A stretch of 64,000 bases of DNA, taken from Salvelinus alpinus (taxonomy: Eukaryota; Chordata; Actinopteri; Salmoniformes; Salmonidae). The stretch lies in the NCBI RefSeq assembly GCF_045679555.1, contig NC_092087.1, positions 82,402,902 to 82,466,901 on the forward strand, written 5' to 3'. The translations under genes and the position numbers were made by a program. Each line of letters begins with the position of its first letter. The first letter of the stretch is position 1. Shown one piece after another: positions 25,501-34,857 of the stretch. The notes under the pieces are model-generated. The model saw only the letters and a list, made by a program, of their open reading frames with translations. It was not told the origin of the DNA and made no database searches.

Positions 25501-27690
25501 TGTTGTCGCTACTGTAGCTGACACTGTGTGTTGTTGTAGCTACTGTAGCTAACACTGTGTGTTGTTGTAGCTACTGTAGCTAACACTGTGTGTTGTTGTA
25601 GCTACTGTAGCTGACGCTGTGTGTTGTTGTAGCTACTGTAGCTGACACTGTGTGTTGTTGTAGCTACTGTAGCTAACACTGTGTGTTGTTGTAGCTACTG
25701 TAGCTAACACTGTGTGTTGTTGTAGCTACTGTAGCTAACACTGTGTGTTGTTGTAGCTACTGTAGCTAACACTGTGTGTTGTTGTAGCTACTGTAGCTGA
25801 CGCTGTGTGTTGTTGTAGCTACTGTAGCTGACGCTGTGTGTTGTTGTCGCTACTGTAGCTGACGCTGTGTGTTGTTGTCGCTACTGTAGCTGACGCTGTG
25901 TGTTGTTGTCGCTACTGTAGCTGACGCTGTGTGTTGTTGTCGCTACTGTAGCTGACGCTGTGTGTTGTTGTCGCTACTGTAGCTGACGCTGTGTGTTGTT
26001 GTCGCTACTGTAGCTGACGCTGTGTGTTGTTGTCGCTACTGTAGCTGACGCTGTGTGTTGTTGTCGCTACTGTAGCTGACGCTGTGTGTTGTTGTCGCTA
26101 CTGTAGCTGACGCTGTGTGTTGTTGTAGCTACTGTAGCTAACACTGTGTGTTGTTGTAGCTACTGTAGCTAACACTGTGTGTTGTTGTAGCTACTGTAGC
26201 TAACACTGTGTGTTGTTGTAGCTACTGTAGCTGACGCTGTGTGTTGTTGTAGCTACTGTAGCTGACGCTGTGTGTTGTTGTCGCTACTGTAGCTGACGCT
26301 GTGTGTTGTTGTCGCTACTGTAGCTGACGCTGTGTGTTGTTGTCGCTACTGTAGCTGACGCTGTGTGTTGTTGTCGCTACTGTAGCTGACGCTGTGTGTT
26401 GTTGTCGCTACTGTAGCTGACGCTGTGTGTTGTTGTCGCTACTGTAGCTGACGCTGTGTGTTGTTGTCGCTACTGTAGCTGACGCTGTGTGTTGTTGTCG
26501 CTACTGTAGCTGACGCTGTGTGTTGTTGTCGCTACTGTAGCTGACGCTGTGTGTTGTTGTCGCTACTGTAGCTGACGCTGTGTGTTGTTGTCGCTACTGT
26601 AGCTGACGCTGTGTGTTGTTGTCGCTACTGTAGCTGACGCTGTGTGTTGTTGTCGCTACTGTAGCTGACGCTGTGTGTTGTTGTCGCTACTGTAGCTGAC
26701 GCTGTGTGTTGTTGTCGCTACTGTAGCTGACGCTGTGTGTTGTTGTCGCTACTGTAGCTGACGCTGTGTGTTGTTGTCGCTACTGTAGCTGACGCTGTGT
26801 GTTGTTGTCGCTACTGTAGCTGACGCTGTGTGTTGTTGTCGCTACTGTAGCTGACGCTGTGTGTTGTTGTCGCTACTGTAGCTGACGCTGTGTGTTGTTG
26901 TCGCTACTGTAGCTGACGCTGTGTGTTGTTGTCGCTACTGTAGCTGACGCTGTGTGTTGTTGTCGCTACTGTAGCTGACGCTGTGTGTTGTTGTCGCTAC
27001 TGTAGCTGACGCTGTGTGTTGTTGTCGCTACTGTAGCTGACGCTGTGTGTTGTTGTCGCTACTGTAGCTGACGCTGTGTGTTGTTGTGTATAGGAGATGA
27101 AGGAGCAACTCTCCAGTCCCTCTGTTGTGGCCCAGGCAGAGAAGAAGAACAGACAGGTTGGTTTACCTGTCTACACACTATTTCTCTCACTCTCTCTCAC
27201 TCTCTCTCTCTCTCTCTCTCACGCTACACACCTTTATTTTGATACACGTTGACTTATGCAGGCATCTCCTCTGTCTCACACGTTGTAACATCAGTTGATC
27301 TCTGTCTATCTCAGGCTCTGATGGGTGCCTCTGGGCAGGACAGGTCTGATGGTCTGGAGTCTCACCTGGTGTCAACCAACTCCAGATACATCCAGGATCA
27401 ACAGGAACAACAGCAGGTAGGATGGAGGGAAGAGGGTTAGCGTGAAGCTTTCTGTGTCTCGTTGATATAGAAGGAACAAGATGATGGTTCATGTGATGAT
27501 GGTTTAGGGCTGCGGTGTGGACGTGAAGCTACGGTTGGGGTTAGGAGGAGGATGATGATGATGGTGTTCTCCACAGTTGATCATGCAGGACCAGGATGAG
27601 CAGTTGGAGCTGGTGACAGGAAGTATCAGAGTACTGAAAGACATGTCAGGACGCATCGGAGATGAACTAGACCAGCAGGCTGTGTGAGTG

Positions 27691-27779
<89 letters not shown>

Positions 27780-28273
27780 TTGGTGGTGAGGGTGAAGGGA
27801 AGGGAGTAGGGGTTGGAACCTCTCCACCTGCTACCCTTAAGCGACCACACCTCCCTCCCTCTTCCACTGGTTATCCTGACTTAAATAGCTGCCTCGTGTG
27901 TGTGAGGAAAGGAGATACCTAGTCAGTTGTACAACTGAATACATTCAACCGAAATGTGTCTTCCACATTTAACCCAACCCCTCTGAATCAGAGAGGCGCT
28001 GCCTTTAATCAACGTCATCGGCGCCCGGGCAGCAGTTGTTGTTGAGAGTTAACCGCCTTGCTCCAGTGTATGTGCGTGCTTTTAAAGGGTTGAAGGAGCC
28101 TCTGTGTGTACTGAACGTTTACATGTGAATTCCATTGTTGTCATGTAATCTCACGGTGTACTTCCCATGCTGAGACGTGTGTGTTTGAAGGGTTCAGTGA
28201 GTGTGTACTTTACGTGTGTTCATTGTTTGTGATTCTCCTGTATGTTCCAGTATTTTAGGGGTGTTTTAGACAG

Positions 28274-28341
<68 letters not shown>

Positions 28342-31300
28342 AAGCAGCAGGTAGCCTAGTGGTTAAGAGCGTTGGGCCAGTAACCAAACGATCACTGGTT
28401 TGAATCCCAGAGCCGACTAGGTGAAACATCTGTTTGTGCCCTGGAGCAAGGCACTTAACCCTAACTGCTCCTGTAAGTCGCTCTGGATAAGAACATCTGC
28501 TAAATGACTGAAATGTGTGTGTCTAACACCTATTTTGTCCTGTATGTTCCAGTATGCTAGGAGAGTTTGGAGAGGAGATGGACCAGACGGGTTCTAGGAT
28601 GGACTCTGTCCTCAAGAAGATGGAGAAAGTCTCCCACATGACCAGCAGTGAGTTAACACACATACATACGCTCCACATCTGTCAGTTCTTCTCTCTCTCT
28701 CACATAGACGACAAGTACAACACCAAGTCACACCCCCTCTCTTTACCTTAATATCACTCTCTCTCTTCCTCTGTCTCCCTCCCTCTCTGTCTCCCTCTCT
28801 TTACCTTAATATCACTCTCTCTCTTCCTCTGTCTCCCTCCCTCTCTGTCTCCCTCTCTTTACCTTAATATCACTCTCTCTCTGTCTCCCTCTCTTTACCT
28901 TAATATCACTCTCTCTCTTCCTCTGTCTCCCTCCCTCTCTGTCTCCCTCTCTTTACCTTAATATCACTCTCTCTCTTCCTCTGTCTCCCTCCCTCTCTGT
29001 CTCCCTCTCTCTCTCTTAGTCAAGTTTCACATTCAAATTCAAGCTGCTTTATTGACATGAAAAACAATGCGTCTATATTGCCGAAGCAACAATGTATACA
29101 ATATACATTGTAATAAAATAATGAAGAATAATAATATGGTAGTACCACCATTACTACTACCGCCATCATTACTACTACCGCCATCATTACTACTACCACC
29201 ACCACTACAACCATCATTACTACTACAACCATCATTACTACTACCGCCATCATTACTACCACCGCCATCATTACTACTACCGCCATCATTACTACCACCG
29301 CCATCATTACTACTACCACCACTACAACCATCATTACTACTACAACCATCATTACTACTACAACCATCATTACTACCACAACCATCATTACTACTACCAC
29401 CATCATTACTACTACCACCACCACTACAACCATCATTACTACTACAACCATCATTACTACTACAACCATCATTACTACCACAACCATCATTACTACCACC
29501 ACCATCATTACTACTACCGCCATCATTACTACCACCGCCATCATTACTACTACCGCCATCATTACTACCACCGCCATCATTACTACCACCGCCATCATTA
29601 CGACCACCGCCATCATTACTACTACCGACATCATTACTACTACCGACATCATTACTACTACCATTACTACTACCACCACCATTACTACTACCGACACCAT
29701 TACTACTACCACCATCATTACTACTACCGATATCATTACTACTACCACCACCATTACTACTACCACCACCATTACTACTACCATTACTAATACCACCACC
29801 ATTACTACTACCATTACTACTACCACCACCATTACTACTACCACCACCATTACCACTACCGACATCATTACTACTACCACCACCATTACCACTGCCACCA
29901 TCATTACAACTACGACCGCCACCATCATTACAACTACGACCGCCACCATCATTACAACTACGACCGCCACCACCATTACTACTACCACCACCACTACAAC
30001 CATCATTACTACTACAACCATCATTACTACTACCGACATCATTACTACCACCGCCATCATTACTACTACCACCACCACTACAACCATCATTACTACTACC
30101 GCCATCATTACTACCACCGCCATCATTACTACTACCGCCATCATTACTACCACCGCCATCATTACTACTACCACCACCACTACAACCATCATTACTACTA
30201 CAACCATCATTACTACTACAACCATCATTACTACCACAACCATCATTACTACTACCACCATCATTACTACTACCACCACCACTACAACCATCATTACTAC
30301 TACAACCATCATTACTACTACAACCATCATTACTACTACAACCATCATTACTACCACCACCATCATTACTACCACCGCCATCATTACTACCACCGCCATC
30401 ATTACTACTACCGCCATCATTACTACCACCGCCATCATTACTACCACCGCCATCATTACGACCACCGCCATCATTACTACTACCGACATCATTACTACTA
30501 CCGAGATCATTACTACTACCATTACTACTACCACCACCATTACTACTACCGACACCATTACTACTACCACCATCATTACTACTACCGACACCATTACTAC
30601 TACCACCATCATTACTACTACCGATATCATTACTACTACCACCACCATTACTACTACCACCACCATTACTACTACCATTACTAATACCACCACCATTACT
30701 ACTACCATTACTACTACCACCACCATTACTACTACCACCACCATTACCACTACCGACATCATTACTACTACCACCACCATTACCACTGCCACCATCATTA
30801 CAACTACGACCGCCACCATCATTACAACTACGACCGCCACCATCATTACAACTACGACCGCCACCACCATTACTACTACCACCACCATTACTACTACCGC
30901 CATCATTACTACTACCACCACCATTACCACTACCACCATCATTACTACCACCACCATCATCATTACTACCACCACCATCATTACAACTATCACCGCCACC
31001 ATCATTACAACTACGACCGCCACCATCATTACTACTACCGCCACCACCATTACAACTACGACCGCCACCATCATTACAACTACGACCGCCACCATCATTA
31101 CAACTACTACCGCCACCATCATTACAACTACGACCGCCACCATCATTACAACTACGACCGCCACCATCATTACAACTACGACCGCCACCACCATTACTAC
31201 TACGACCGCCACCACCATTACTACTACGACCGCCACCACCATTACTACTACGACCGCCACCACCATTACTACTACGACCGCCACCACCATTACTACTACG

Positions 31301-31664
31301 ACCGCCACCACCATTACTACTACGACCGCCACCACCATTACTACTACGACCGCCACCACCATTACTACTACGACCGCCACCACCATTACTACTACCATCA
31401 CTAAACTGCTATCGCTACCATCACCCTACTACCCATACCACTACTATTTGGAATGATATTAAGTAAGTTACTGCTTACTATGCAGAAGTTATTATTCAGT
31501 GGCCCTCAGGCTATGGCAGGCAAGTACATATTAGCATCTCTAGCCTAAACACTCGTGATTTTGACATGTGTGTGTGTGTTCTCTCAGGTAGGAGACAGTG
31601 GTGTGCCATCGGAGTACTGGTGGTCATCATGGTAGTTGTTCTCATCCTCTTCTTCACCCTCTGA
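7520..31664 (+). CDS. stx10: Syntaxin-10 (gene span, nine coding exons)
   Basis: Coding exons at 7520-7554, 10185-10260, 12086-12179, 24936-25030, 27094-27156, 27315-27416, 27577-27683, 28553-28647 and 31588-31664 join in phase to 247 residues (human STX10 is 249). All introns are GT-AG. The product is a Qc-SNARE of the syntaxin 6/10 group that works in trans-Golgi and endosome membrane fusion. The N-terminus [12 protein letters not shown] and the residues 1-100 helical domain match the family. The SNARE helix spans residues 156-220 with the zero-layer Gln at 189. A single hydrophobic C-terminal anchor lies at 227-247 after RRQW. The N-terminus (MSL rather than MSM), several internal residues and its place beside ier2 and nacc1 favour stx10 over stx6. 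Introns 2, 3, 4 and 8 carry large tandem arrays, and intron 1 carries a LINE. Confidence 0.95.
8145..9720 (-). mobile_element. L2/Rex1-type LINE, 5'-truncated, in stx10 intron 1
   Basis: The - strand carries reverse transcriptase: [20 protein letters not shown], a [12 protein letters not shown] block, then [11 protein letters not shown] (the YxDD-like active site) and a C-terminal region with [10 protein letters not shown]. It ends in a 3' UTR and an ATTTGATTTGAT tail at about 8150. The reading frame is broken between about 9264 and 9310, and a short in-frame loss lies near 8680, so the copy is dead. Sequence upstream of the RT is missing. It lies opposite to stx10. Confidence 0.88.
9808..9998. 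mobile_element. Palindromic MITE in stx10 intron 1
   Basis: ACCAGGGCTCCAACTCTGTT at the left and its near-complement GGTTGGAGAGCCCTGAT at the right bound a 190-bp non-coding body. This resembles the common hAT-type MITE of salmonids. Confidence 0.7.
10003..10164 (+). mobile_element. SINE fragment with DeuSINE-like core
   Basis: TTAACCTTTATTTAACTAGG begins the segment, followed by a core containing CCGGACGACGCTGGGCCA, which is shared with the OS-SINE1-like copy at 51285-51726. It ends about 20 bp before the stx10 exon 2 acceptor. Confidence 0.65.
10185..10260 (+). CDS. stx10: stx10 coding exon 2
   Basis: Begins after TCTCAG and encodes [20 protein letters not shown] and on to ...EGTQ, the first helix of the N-terminal domain. 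The donor is CAG|GTACAC. It ends in phase 0. Confidence 0.93.
10273..10336. repeat. Two-copy 32-bp tandem repeat next to stx10 exon 2 donor
   Basis: CTGGACACACACGCCTCTTA occurs at about 10273 and again at about 10305, differing at one position near the unit end (TTTCTA versus TTTCCA). It sits between the donor and the 37-bp array. Confidence 0.85.
10337..11926. repeat. 37-bp minisatellite, about 43 copies, in stx10 intron 2
   Basis: The unit begins TGGAATGTGTGCAGCCACAG and continues CATGTATAACAACAGCT. Variants are few: TATAAC versus TAAAAC (clustered at about 11210-11400), ACAACAGC versus ACAGCAGC, and one deleted copy near 11550. Because 37 is not a multiple of 3 and the - strand has no stop in any phase, it yields open frames of over 500 codons. 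These are artefacts. Confidence 0.97.
12086..12179 (+). CDS. stx10: stx10 coding exon 3
   Basis: After TTGTGCAG, encodes [20 protein letters not shown] then [11 protein letters not shown], a block conserved in syntaxins 6 and 10. The donor is ATCA|GTATCT. It ends one base into Ser69. Confidence 0.93.
12502..12735 (+). repeat. Dispersed salmonid repeat of uncertain class
   Basis: Shares long blocks, for example CCCCAAACAGCAAGCAATGC and GATTATAACAGAACATGGCC, with 62092-62545. It lies inside the LINE remnant. No terminal repeats or coding sequence seen. Confidence 0.75.
12838..12962 (+). mobile_element. SINE fragment with DeuSINE-like core
   Basis: Starts TAACCTTTATTTAACTAGGC and has a shortened core with GCCCTATGGGACTCCCAATC, like the copy at 10003-10164. 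It is inserted in the LINE remnant. Confidence 0.6.
13277..14305 (+). mobile_element. Chimeric Tc1-like transposon, internally deleted
   Basis: TA-flanked. The left end is CAGTGGGGCAAAAAAGTATT. The start of a transposase follows at 13639, with [20 protein letters not shown] and a paired-type HTH up to about 13830. It joins abruptly to a C-terminal scrap ([11 protein letters not shown], part of the DDE domain's D region, then a stop). The right end reads CCTTCCGAAGGCACTG, which is the terminus of a different Tc1 family, not the complement of the left end. The DDE core is mostly missing, so the copy is dead. Confidence 0.85.
14503..22146. repeat. 51/55-bp minisatellite, roughly 140 copies, in stx10 intron 3
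   Basis: The unit begins TCCTGTTACTGTCCTCCCTT and continues through CCACTGACATACTGTTATGT to TCAGCTCATAGTGTC (55 bp). A 51-bp form lacks ATAC, reading CTGACTGTTATG. The two forms are interspersed for 7.6 kb. The short form is often, not always, coupled with CTCTCTTCC in place of CTCCCTTCC. Open frames of 60-80 codons occur only where 51-bp units run together, because 51 is a multiple of 3. Confidence 0.97.
22160..22500. other. Unique non-coding intron sequence
   Basis: A pyrimidine-rich stretch (CCCTCCCTCTCTTCCTCTCT near 22220), then a sequence with a near-inverted pair at about 22340-22440 (GGACGTTGAAGAGTAGTTGA versus GATTTCAACGTCC). No gene seen. It lies within stx10 intron 3. Confidence 0.5.
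22500..22815. repeat. TACTG/TACTC pentanucleotide-type microsatellite
   Basis: Degenerate runs of TACTGTACTGAACTCTACTG and TATTGTACT units, within stx10 intron 3. The flanking 22816-23440 is AT-rich with no recognised feature. Confidence 0.85.
23538..24250 (-). mobile_element. Tc1-like deletion derivative with near-perfect TIRs
   Basis: TA-flanked ends read CACTGCTCAAAAAAATAAAG. The terminal inverted repeats are about 57 bp with one mismatch, which suggests recent activity. The - strand carries only the transposase N-terminus from about 23953 ([21 protein letters not shown], then RRRGGGRRR), with a frame change near 23650-23700 into [16 protein letters not shown]. The catalytic DDE part is missing, so it could move only with a helper. 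It is inserted in an AT microsatellite of stx10 intron 3. Confidence 0.88.
24290..24800. repeat. Compound (TG)n-TAGAGCGTAAGCC minisatellite
   Basis: About 17 copies of AGAGCGTAAGCC (or AGAGCGTAGGCC) separated by TG runs of variable length, so the unit is not of fixed size. It ends about 140 bp before the stx10 exon 4 acceptor. Confidence 0.93.
24936..25030 (+). CDS. stx10: stx10 coding exon 4
   Basis: After CTCCCAG, encodes [20 protein letters not shown] then [11 protein letters not shown], which aligns with the human IVEANPGKF region. The donor is CAG|GTAACA. It ends in phase 0. Confidence 0.93.
25066..25372 (+). mobile_element. tRNA-derived salmonid SINE (HpaI/SmaI type)
   Basis: GGCAGGTAGCCTAGTGGTTA carries the tRNA-like A box, and GGATTGAATCCC the B box. 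The body has GGGCGCCGAAGACGTGGATG and the end GACTAGGTATCCCC. A second, partial head (25068-25090) precedes the full copy at about 25099, giving a duplicated promoter region. It lies in stx10 intron 4. Confidence 0.88.
25439..27087. repeat. 31-bp minisatellite, about 53 copies, in stx10 intron 4
   Basis: The unit begins GCTGACGCTGTGTGTTGTTG and ends TCGCTACTGTA. Early copies have GTAGCTACTGTAGCTAACACT with no CpG. About 40 later copies are homogenised to a form with two CpGs (TCGCT and GACGC). The first few copies are 29 bp. AGCTACTGTAGCT in each early unit is nearly self-complementary. The array runs to within 7 bp of the exon 5 acceptor AG. Confidence 0.97.
27094..27156 (+). CDS. stx10: stx10 coding exon 5
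   Basis: After TGTGTATAG, encodes [20 protein letters not shown] plus Q (21 codons), matching the human EMKDHMVSP segment. The donor is CAG|GTTGGT. The acceptor's upstream tract is made of 31-bp array sequence rather than an ordinary pyrimidine tract. Confidence 0.9.
27315..27416 (+). CDS. stx10: stx10 coding exon 6
   Basis: After CTATCTCAG, encodes [20 protein letters not shown] then [14 protein letters not shown]. The linker is family-typical: human has SRYIEEQQATQQ. The donor is CAG|GTAGGA. Confidence 0.93.
27577..27683 (+). CDS. stx10: stx10 coding exon 7 (SNARE motif, first half)
   Basis: After CTCCACAG, encodes [20 protein letters not shown] then [15 protein letters not shown]. It contains the zero-layer Gln189 of the Qc-SNARE. 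The donor is TGT|GTGAGT. It ends two bases into Val191. Confidence 0.94.
27684..27780. repeat. (CA)n microsatellite directly after stx10 exon 7
   Basis: A CA tract at about 27692-27778 begins 8 bp after the exon 7 donor. It gives the long Cys-Val frames on the - strand. Confidence 0.95.
27912..28066 (-). mobile_element. tRNA-derived SINE fragment (HpaI/SmaI type)
   Basis: GATACCTAGTCAGTTGTACA to GGCGCCCGGGCAGCAG is the complement of the 3' half of the SINE at 25099-25372. The tRNA-like head is largely missing. It lies in stx10 intron 7. Confidence 0.8.
28280..28340. repeat. (TG)n microsatellite in stx10 intron 7
   Basis: A TG dinucleotide run with one TGCG interruption, immediately before the SINE at 28345. 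Confidence 0.93.
28345..28518 (+). mobile_element. tRNA-derived SINE (HpaI type)
   Basis: The head GCAGGTAGCCTAGTGGTTAA (A box) and GGTTTGAATCCC (B box) are followed by the classic tail TAAGTCGCTCTGGATAAGAA then CATCTGCTAAATGAC. It ends about 35 bp before stx10 exon 8. Confidence 0.88.
28553..28647 (+). CDS. stx10: stx10 coding exon 8 (SNARE motif, second half)
   Basis: After TGTTCCAG, encodes [20 protein letters not shown] then [11 protein letters not shown]. The heptad pattern continues that of exon 7. The donor is AGCA|GTGAGT. It ends one base into Ser223. Confidence 0.94.
28738..29016. repeat. 58-bp pyrimidine-rich minisatellite, 4-5 copies
   Basis: The unit contains CTCTTTACCTTAATATCACT followed by CTCTCTCTTCCTCTGTCTCC. 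One copy is shortened. It lies in stx10 intron 8. Confidence 0.9.
29145..31400. repeat. 2.3-kb trinucleotide-based array in stx10 intron 8
   Basis: Made of ATT, ACT, ACC, GCC, GAC and CAT triplets grouped in 12-18-bp phrases such as CATCATTACTACTACCGCC. Indels have kept to multiples of three, so both strands stay open for nearly 800 codons (Leu/Pro-rich on +, Val/Met-rich on -). A block near 29610-29990 recurs at about 30460-30880, so there is a higher-order duplication. These frames are not genes: composition is monotonous and they lie inside an intron. Confidence 0.97.
31588..31664 (+). CDS. stx10: stx10 coding exon 9 (membrane anchor)
   Basis: After CTCTCAG, encodes [20 protein letters not shown] then FFTL and TGA. 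RRQWCAI is identical to human STX6 and STX10. The hydrophobic stretch is the tail anchor, leaving almost nothing in the lumen. Confidence 0.95.
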
Positions 31665-32570
31665 GTACGGACCTCTCTTCACGACTCTACCACACTCACC
31701 CACTCCTTCCTGGGGATGAACGATGGATGATGAAATGGATGGAGGCATCGATAAAGGAAACGGGGAATCCAATCCAACCCTCATCTTTCCTTTGTCATAG
31801 ATTATTCAGAGACTGAATTCCCCTCTATCTTTCTATTACTCATCTCTGTCTCTGTCTATCCCCGTTTCCCTCCTCTTTCCCACCTCTCTCACCACCCATA
31901 TCAGAGGAGTGAACAGCAGTGAGATGACGGTTACATTATATTATATATTCAGGCAAAGCTAAGATGTCTCTTTTATGTGTGTGAATTATGGTACTGACTT
32001 GGAATGATGGGAATGAGGGAGATGTCAATGTTGCCTTTTCTATTTTTATACGTCTATGAGATGATCTATGGTCTTCATCCCAAATAGAACCCTATTCCCT
32101 ACATAGTGCACTACTTAGGATTGGTGAAATCACCTAGATCCTAGATCAGTTGTTAGGTTAACTTCTACTTTGTTCCAAATCATCTGGCCTGTTGGAATAC
32201 CTTTTCACAGGAGGTAGAAGTTACCCCTAGACACGTTTTATGTAATTTCCCCTTCATGGATAAAGGATTTGAGGATATGGTAAAGTTCAAGCCTATGGTG
32301 ATAGATTTTCCATAGTAACAGTTGGGAGTTCTGGGTTGCTGGGCAGGAAATTAGCAGCAAAACAAGTTAATTTGAAGCTCTTTCGCCCCCTAGTGGACAT
32401 TTATGGCCATGTCATAATGTGAGATACCACACTGACTGATGTGATGGTCCGTTTTCAGAGGAGTGCTGATATAGGATCAGTTTTGCCTCCTACTCTGAGA
32501 CTCTTTATGAATATGACCCTGAGGTGCATTTTATAATATTGTGTAAATAAATGTAATGCTTGACATTGTG
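31665..32570 (+). other. stx10: stx10 3' UTR with poly(A) signal
   Basis: Unique sequence follows the stop, with AATAAA at 32546-32551, giving a 3' UTR of about 0.9 kb. A fragment of the AGTGCACTACT palindromic repeat lies near 32090. This is the first AATAAA in a suitable position; the end itself is inferred. Confidence 0.6.
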
Positions 32571-32811
32571 GGATGTAGACTTATTTAGCCTTTCTCAAGA
32601 CATATCTCTATGTGAGTTTCCTGCCTGGTGGTTGGCACTGCCACCTTGGTACTCGTTTGTGTGGGCTGGTATTTACATTGTACTGATTGAATCACTCAAG
32701 TATTCTTTCCATGCTCTGTTCTACTGAAATCTGTCTCTACTGGTTTCCCTCTATCACATTCTCCAATGATTTATTAGGAACTCTCTCAGGGTGTATTGAC
32801 TGGTACAATAG

Positions 32812-32958
32812 GCCCTGTTCTAATGCATCCTTCCTTCCGACCCTCACCACTGATCTAACGACACAGTGGAAAGTAGCCTAAATTCCACCTATCCAACTTT
32901 GTCAGATCAGTGATTGTGCACAAACACGGTTGCATTAGAAGGGTTTGAACAGGGCCTG
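32812..32958. mobile_element. Palindromic MITE
   Basis: GGCCCTGTTCTAATGCATCC at the left and its near-complement GAAGGGTTTGAACAGGGCC at the right bound 147 bp of non-coding DNA. Confidence 0.7.
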
Positions 32959-34736
32959 ATTCTTCCAAGTCAAAAAGGAAAAGGTTAGCATTTATCCACT
33001 TCAATGAAGCGTTTCTCATGCTATGGAAATTACTAGATGCCTCGTGGGAAGAATGTATTGTGTAAATAGCATACAAAATGGCCGCCTTCCTGCTTTTGTT
33101 TGTTAACATTTCCATGTTGTTGAATGGGAGTTTAGAGCTGTACTATTTTGTTGCCATGTGAGTGCAGTAAACGTTGGTTTCATTGAATTAGTGACCTCAC
33201 TCATCTCTTTATTTCAGGTTCTGTTGCTATTCATTGGTAACGTTTTCTAATTCTATTTGCCTCTTAACCCAAAACACATACGATGTCGGTCGCCGTCTAA
33301 GAATGAACATAGGAGTCATTTCAAATGCTTTGCCGTATCAGCCTGAAACGTCAAGTAAACACTCCTTTTTTGTATGTCGCCCATCCTAAAGACTATGATA
33401 AATGTTTTGCCGTCATTGTAGTTTCTTGATGAAAATGAACACTTGTTCTTAATAAATCATATGCTTTTAAAGTGTTTGACTCTCAATACATTTTCCCTTC
33501 AGAACTAAAATGCGTTGAGGTAGGTCAGTGAGCAACGTTGGCCTCGTTCTCAATTGGAAATTACCTTTAAATATCAAGCGTGCTATTACGCTGATCTGAT
33601 TGAATGCCAGCCCTTGCCCTTAGACTGGATTTAAACCTATGGGTGGTGTATTTCAGTTGAAGACCTTACATGGGAATGAGTAATGATCATGACCTACCCT
33701 CAGCACCAATTTGCAATATTCCAGAATACTTTCCATGCCATAAAGAGAGCTGTCCTGAGTACTGGAAAAAGCGTGTGTGAAATGTTTGCGTCAAGCATAC
33801 CTGAAACAAATAGCTATAAACACAGAACAATGAGACATACGTGAAGCATCCAACAGGCTGCGGTAGGTCTATACATATCAAAGTAGTGATATAACATTTT
33901 ACATGATATTTCCAAACTTAAAGACGTGTGGCTTTGGTACAAGTACATAAGACTGAATCCACTGGATAAAAAGACAAGCCAGGAATGTTTGTTATAAAAT
34001 GTGGTATACATGACATTCCCAAACCATGAAGACGACAGTAAAAACCCACACGTATTTGTTACAAACCTTTTATTAAGATATTCAGATTGTTTTTCATAAT
34101 GTCTTTTTTTACAGTAGTTAATGTGCAATGATCTTTATTACTGGGTCACAGTTAGGATTTCACAAAGTTATTGGCACTTGGAACACGGAAAAAACACTGG
34201 CATGTACATGGGTGGGGATCAGGAAGAGGGGGGGGGGTAACACGGCATGGGGTCGTCGGGAGGAGCATCAGCTTCGACATCAGTAGTATATCTTTAACAC
34301 TACTGCATTAGGTTGTATGTAGTTTATATCCAAAAAAGCTTTTTCTTTTTTATATTTTATTTAAATCTGGGTTATTTTTTTAAATCATAATTCAGTATAA
34401 TAACTCATGCTGCAAGTGAACAACAATCAAACTTCAATAGTGCTTCTATGTATTGTAAGAATGTACAGTTTAATATACTGTATTTATAGTGTGAAAAGAA
34501 AGATCTGCAACGGGGAAAGACCTCGACGGCACCAGAGACAGGAAACCAAATCAAAAAGAGGCATTCTCGGTTGCTGTCTTATCGCTCTATGTAACTGAGG
34601 TAATAACTTTCACAAAGCATCCCACTTCTCTGCAGCCAATACCTTGACTGTATTCATGTCAATATGAGACTTGAGCTATTTTAATTGTTCTGGTCTGTCT
34701 GTACCTGAACTAACTACTGTAGCCTTAACGTCTCGT

Positions 34737-34857
34737 GGGTCGTATTCATTAGGGCGCACCGTAGCGAAACGTTTTGCAACAGAAGAAAAAAAAACATGAG
34801 CGTCTCTTATTAGACAAGTTCATGCAGTCCGTTCTGTGCGTAATGAACACGACCCCG
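34737..34857. mobile_element. Palindromic MITE (CGTATTCATTAGG family)
   Basis: GTCGTATTCATTAGGGCGCA at the left pairs with TGCGTAATGAACACGACC at the right. Relatives lie at about 35785-35890, 56335-56430 and 63285-63385. Confidence 0.65.

Noticed and set aside
29020-31466. Overlapping frames of about 800 codons on both strands (Val/Met-rich and Leu/Pro-rich)
   Set aside because: Produced by a triplet-based array in stx10 intron 8. Both strands being open is expected from the composition.
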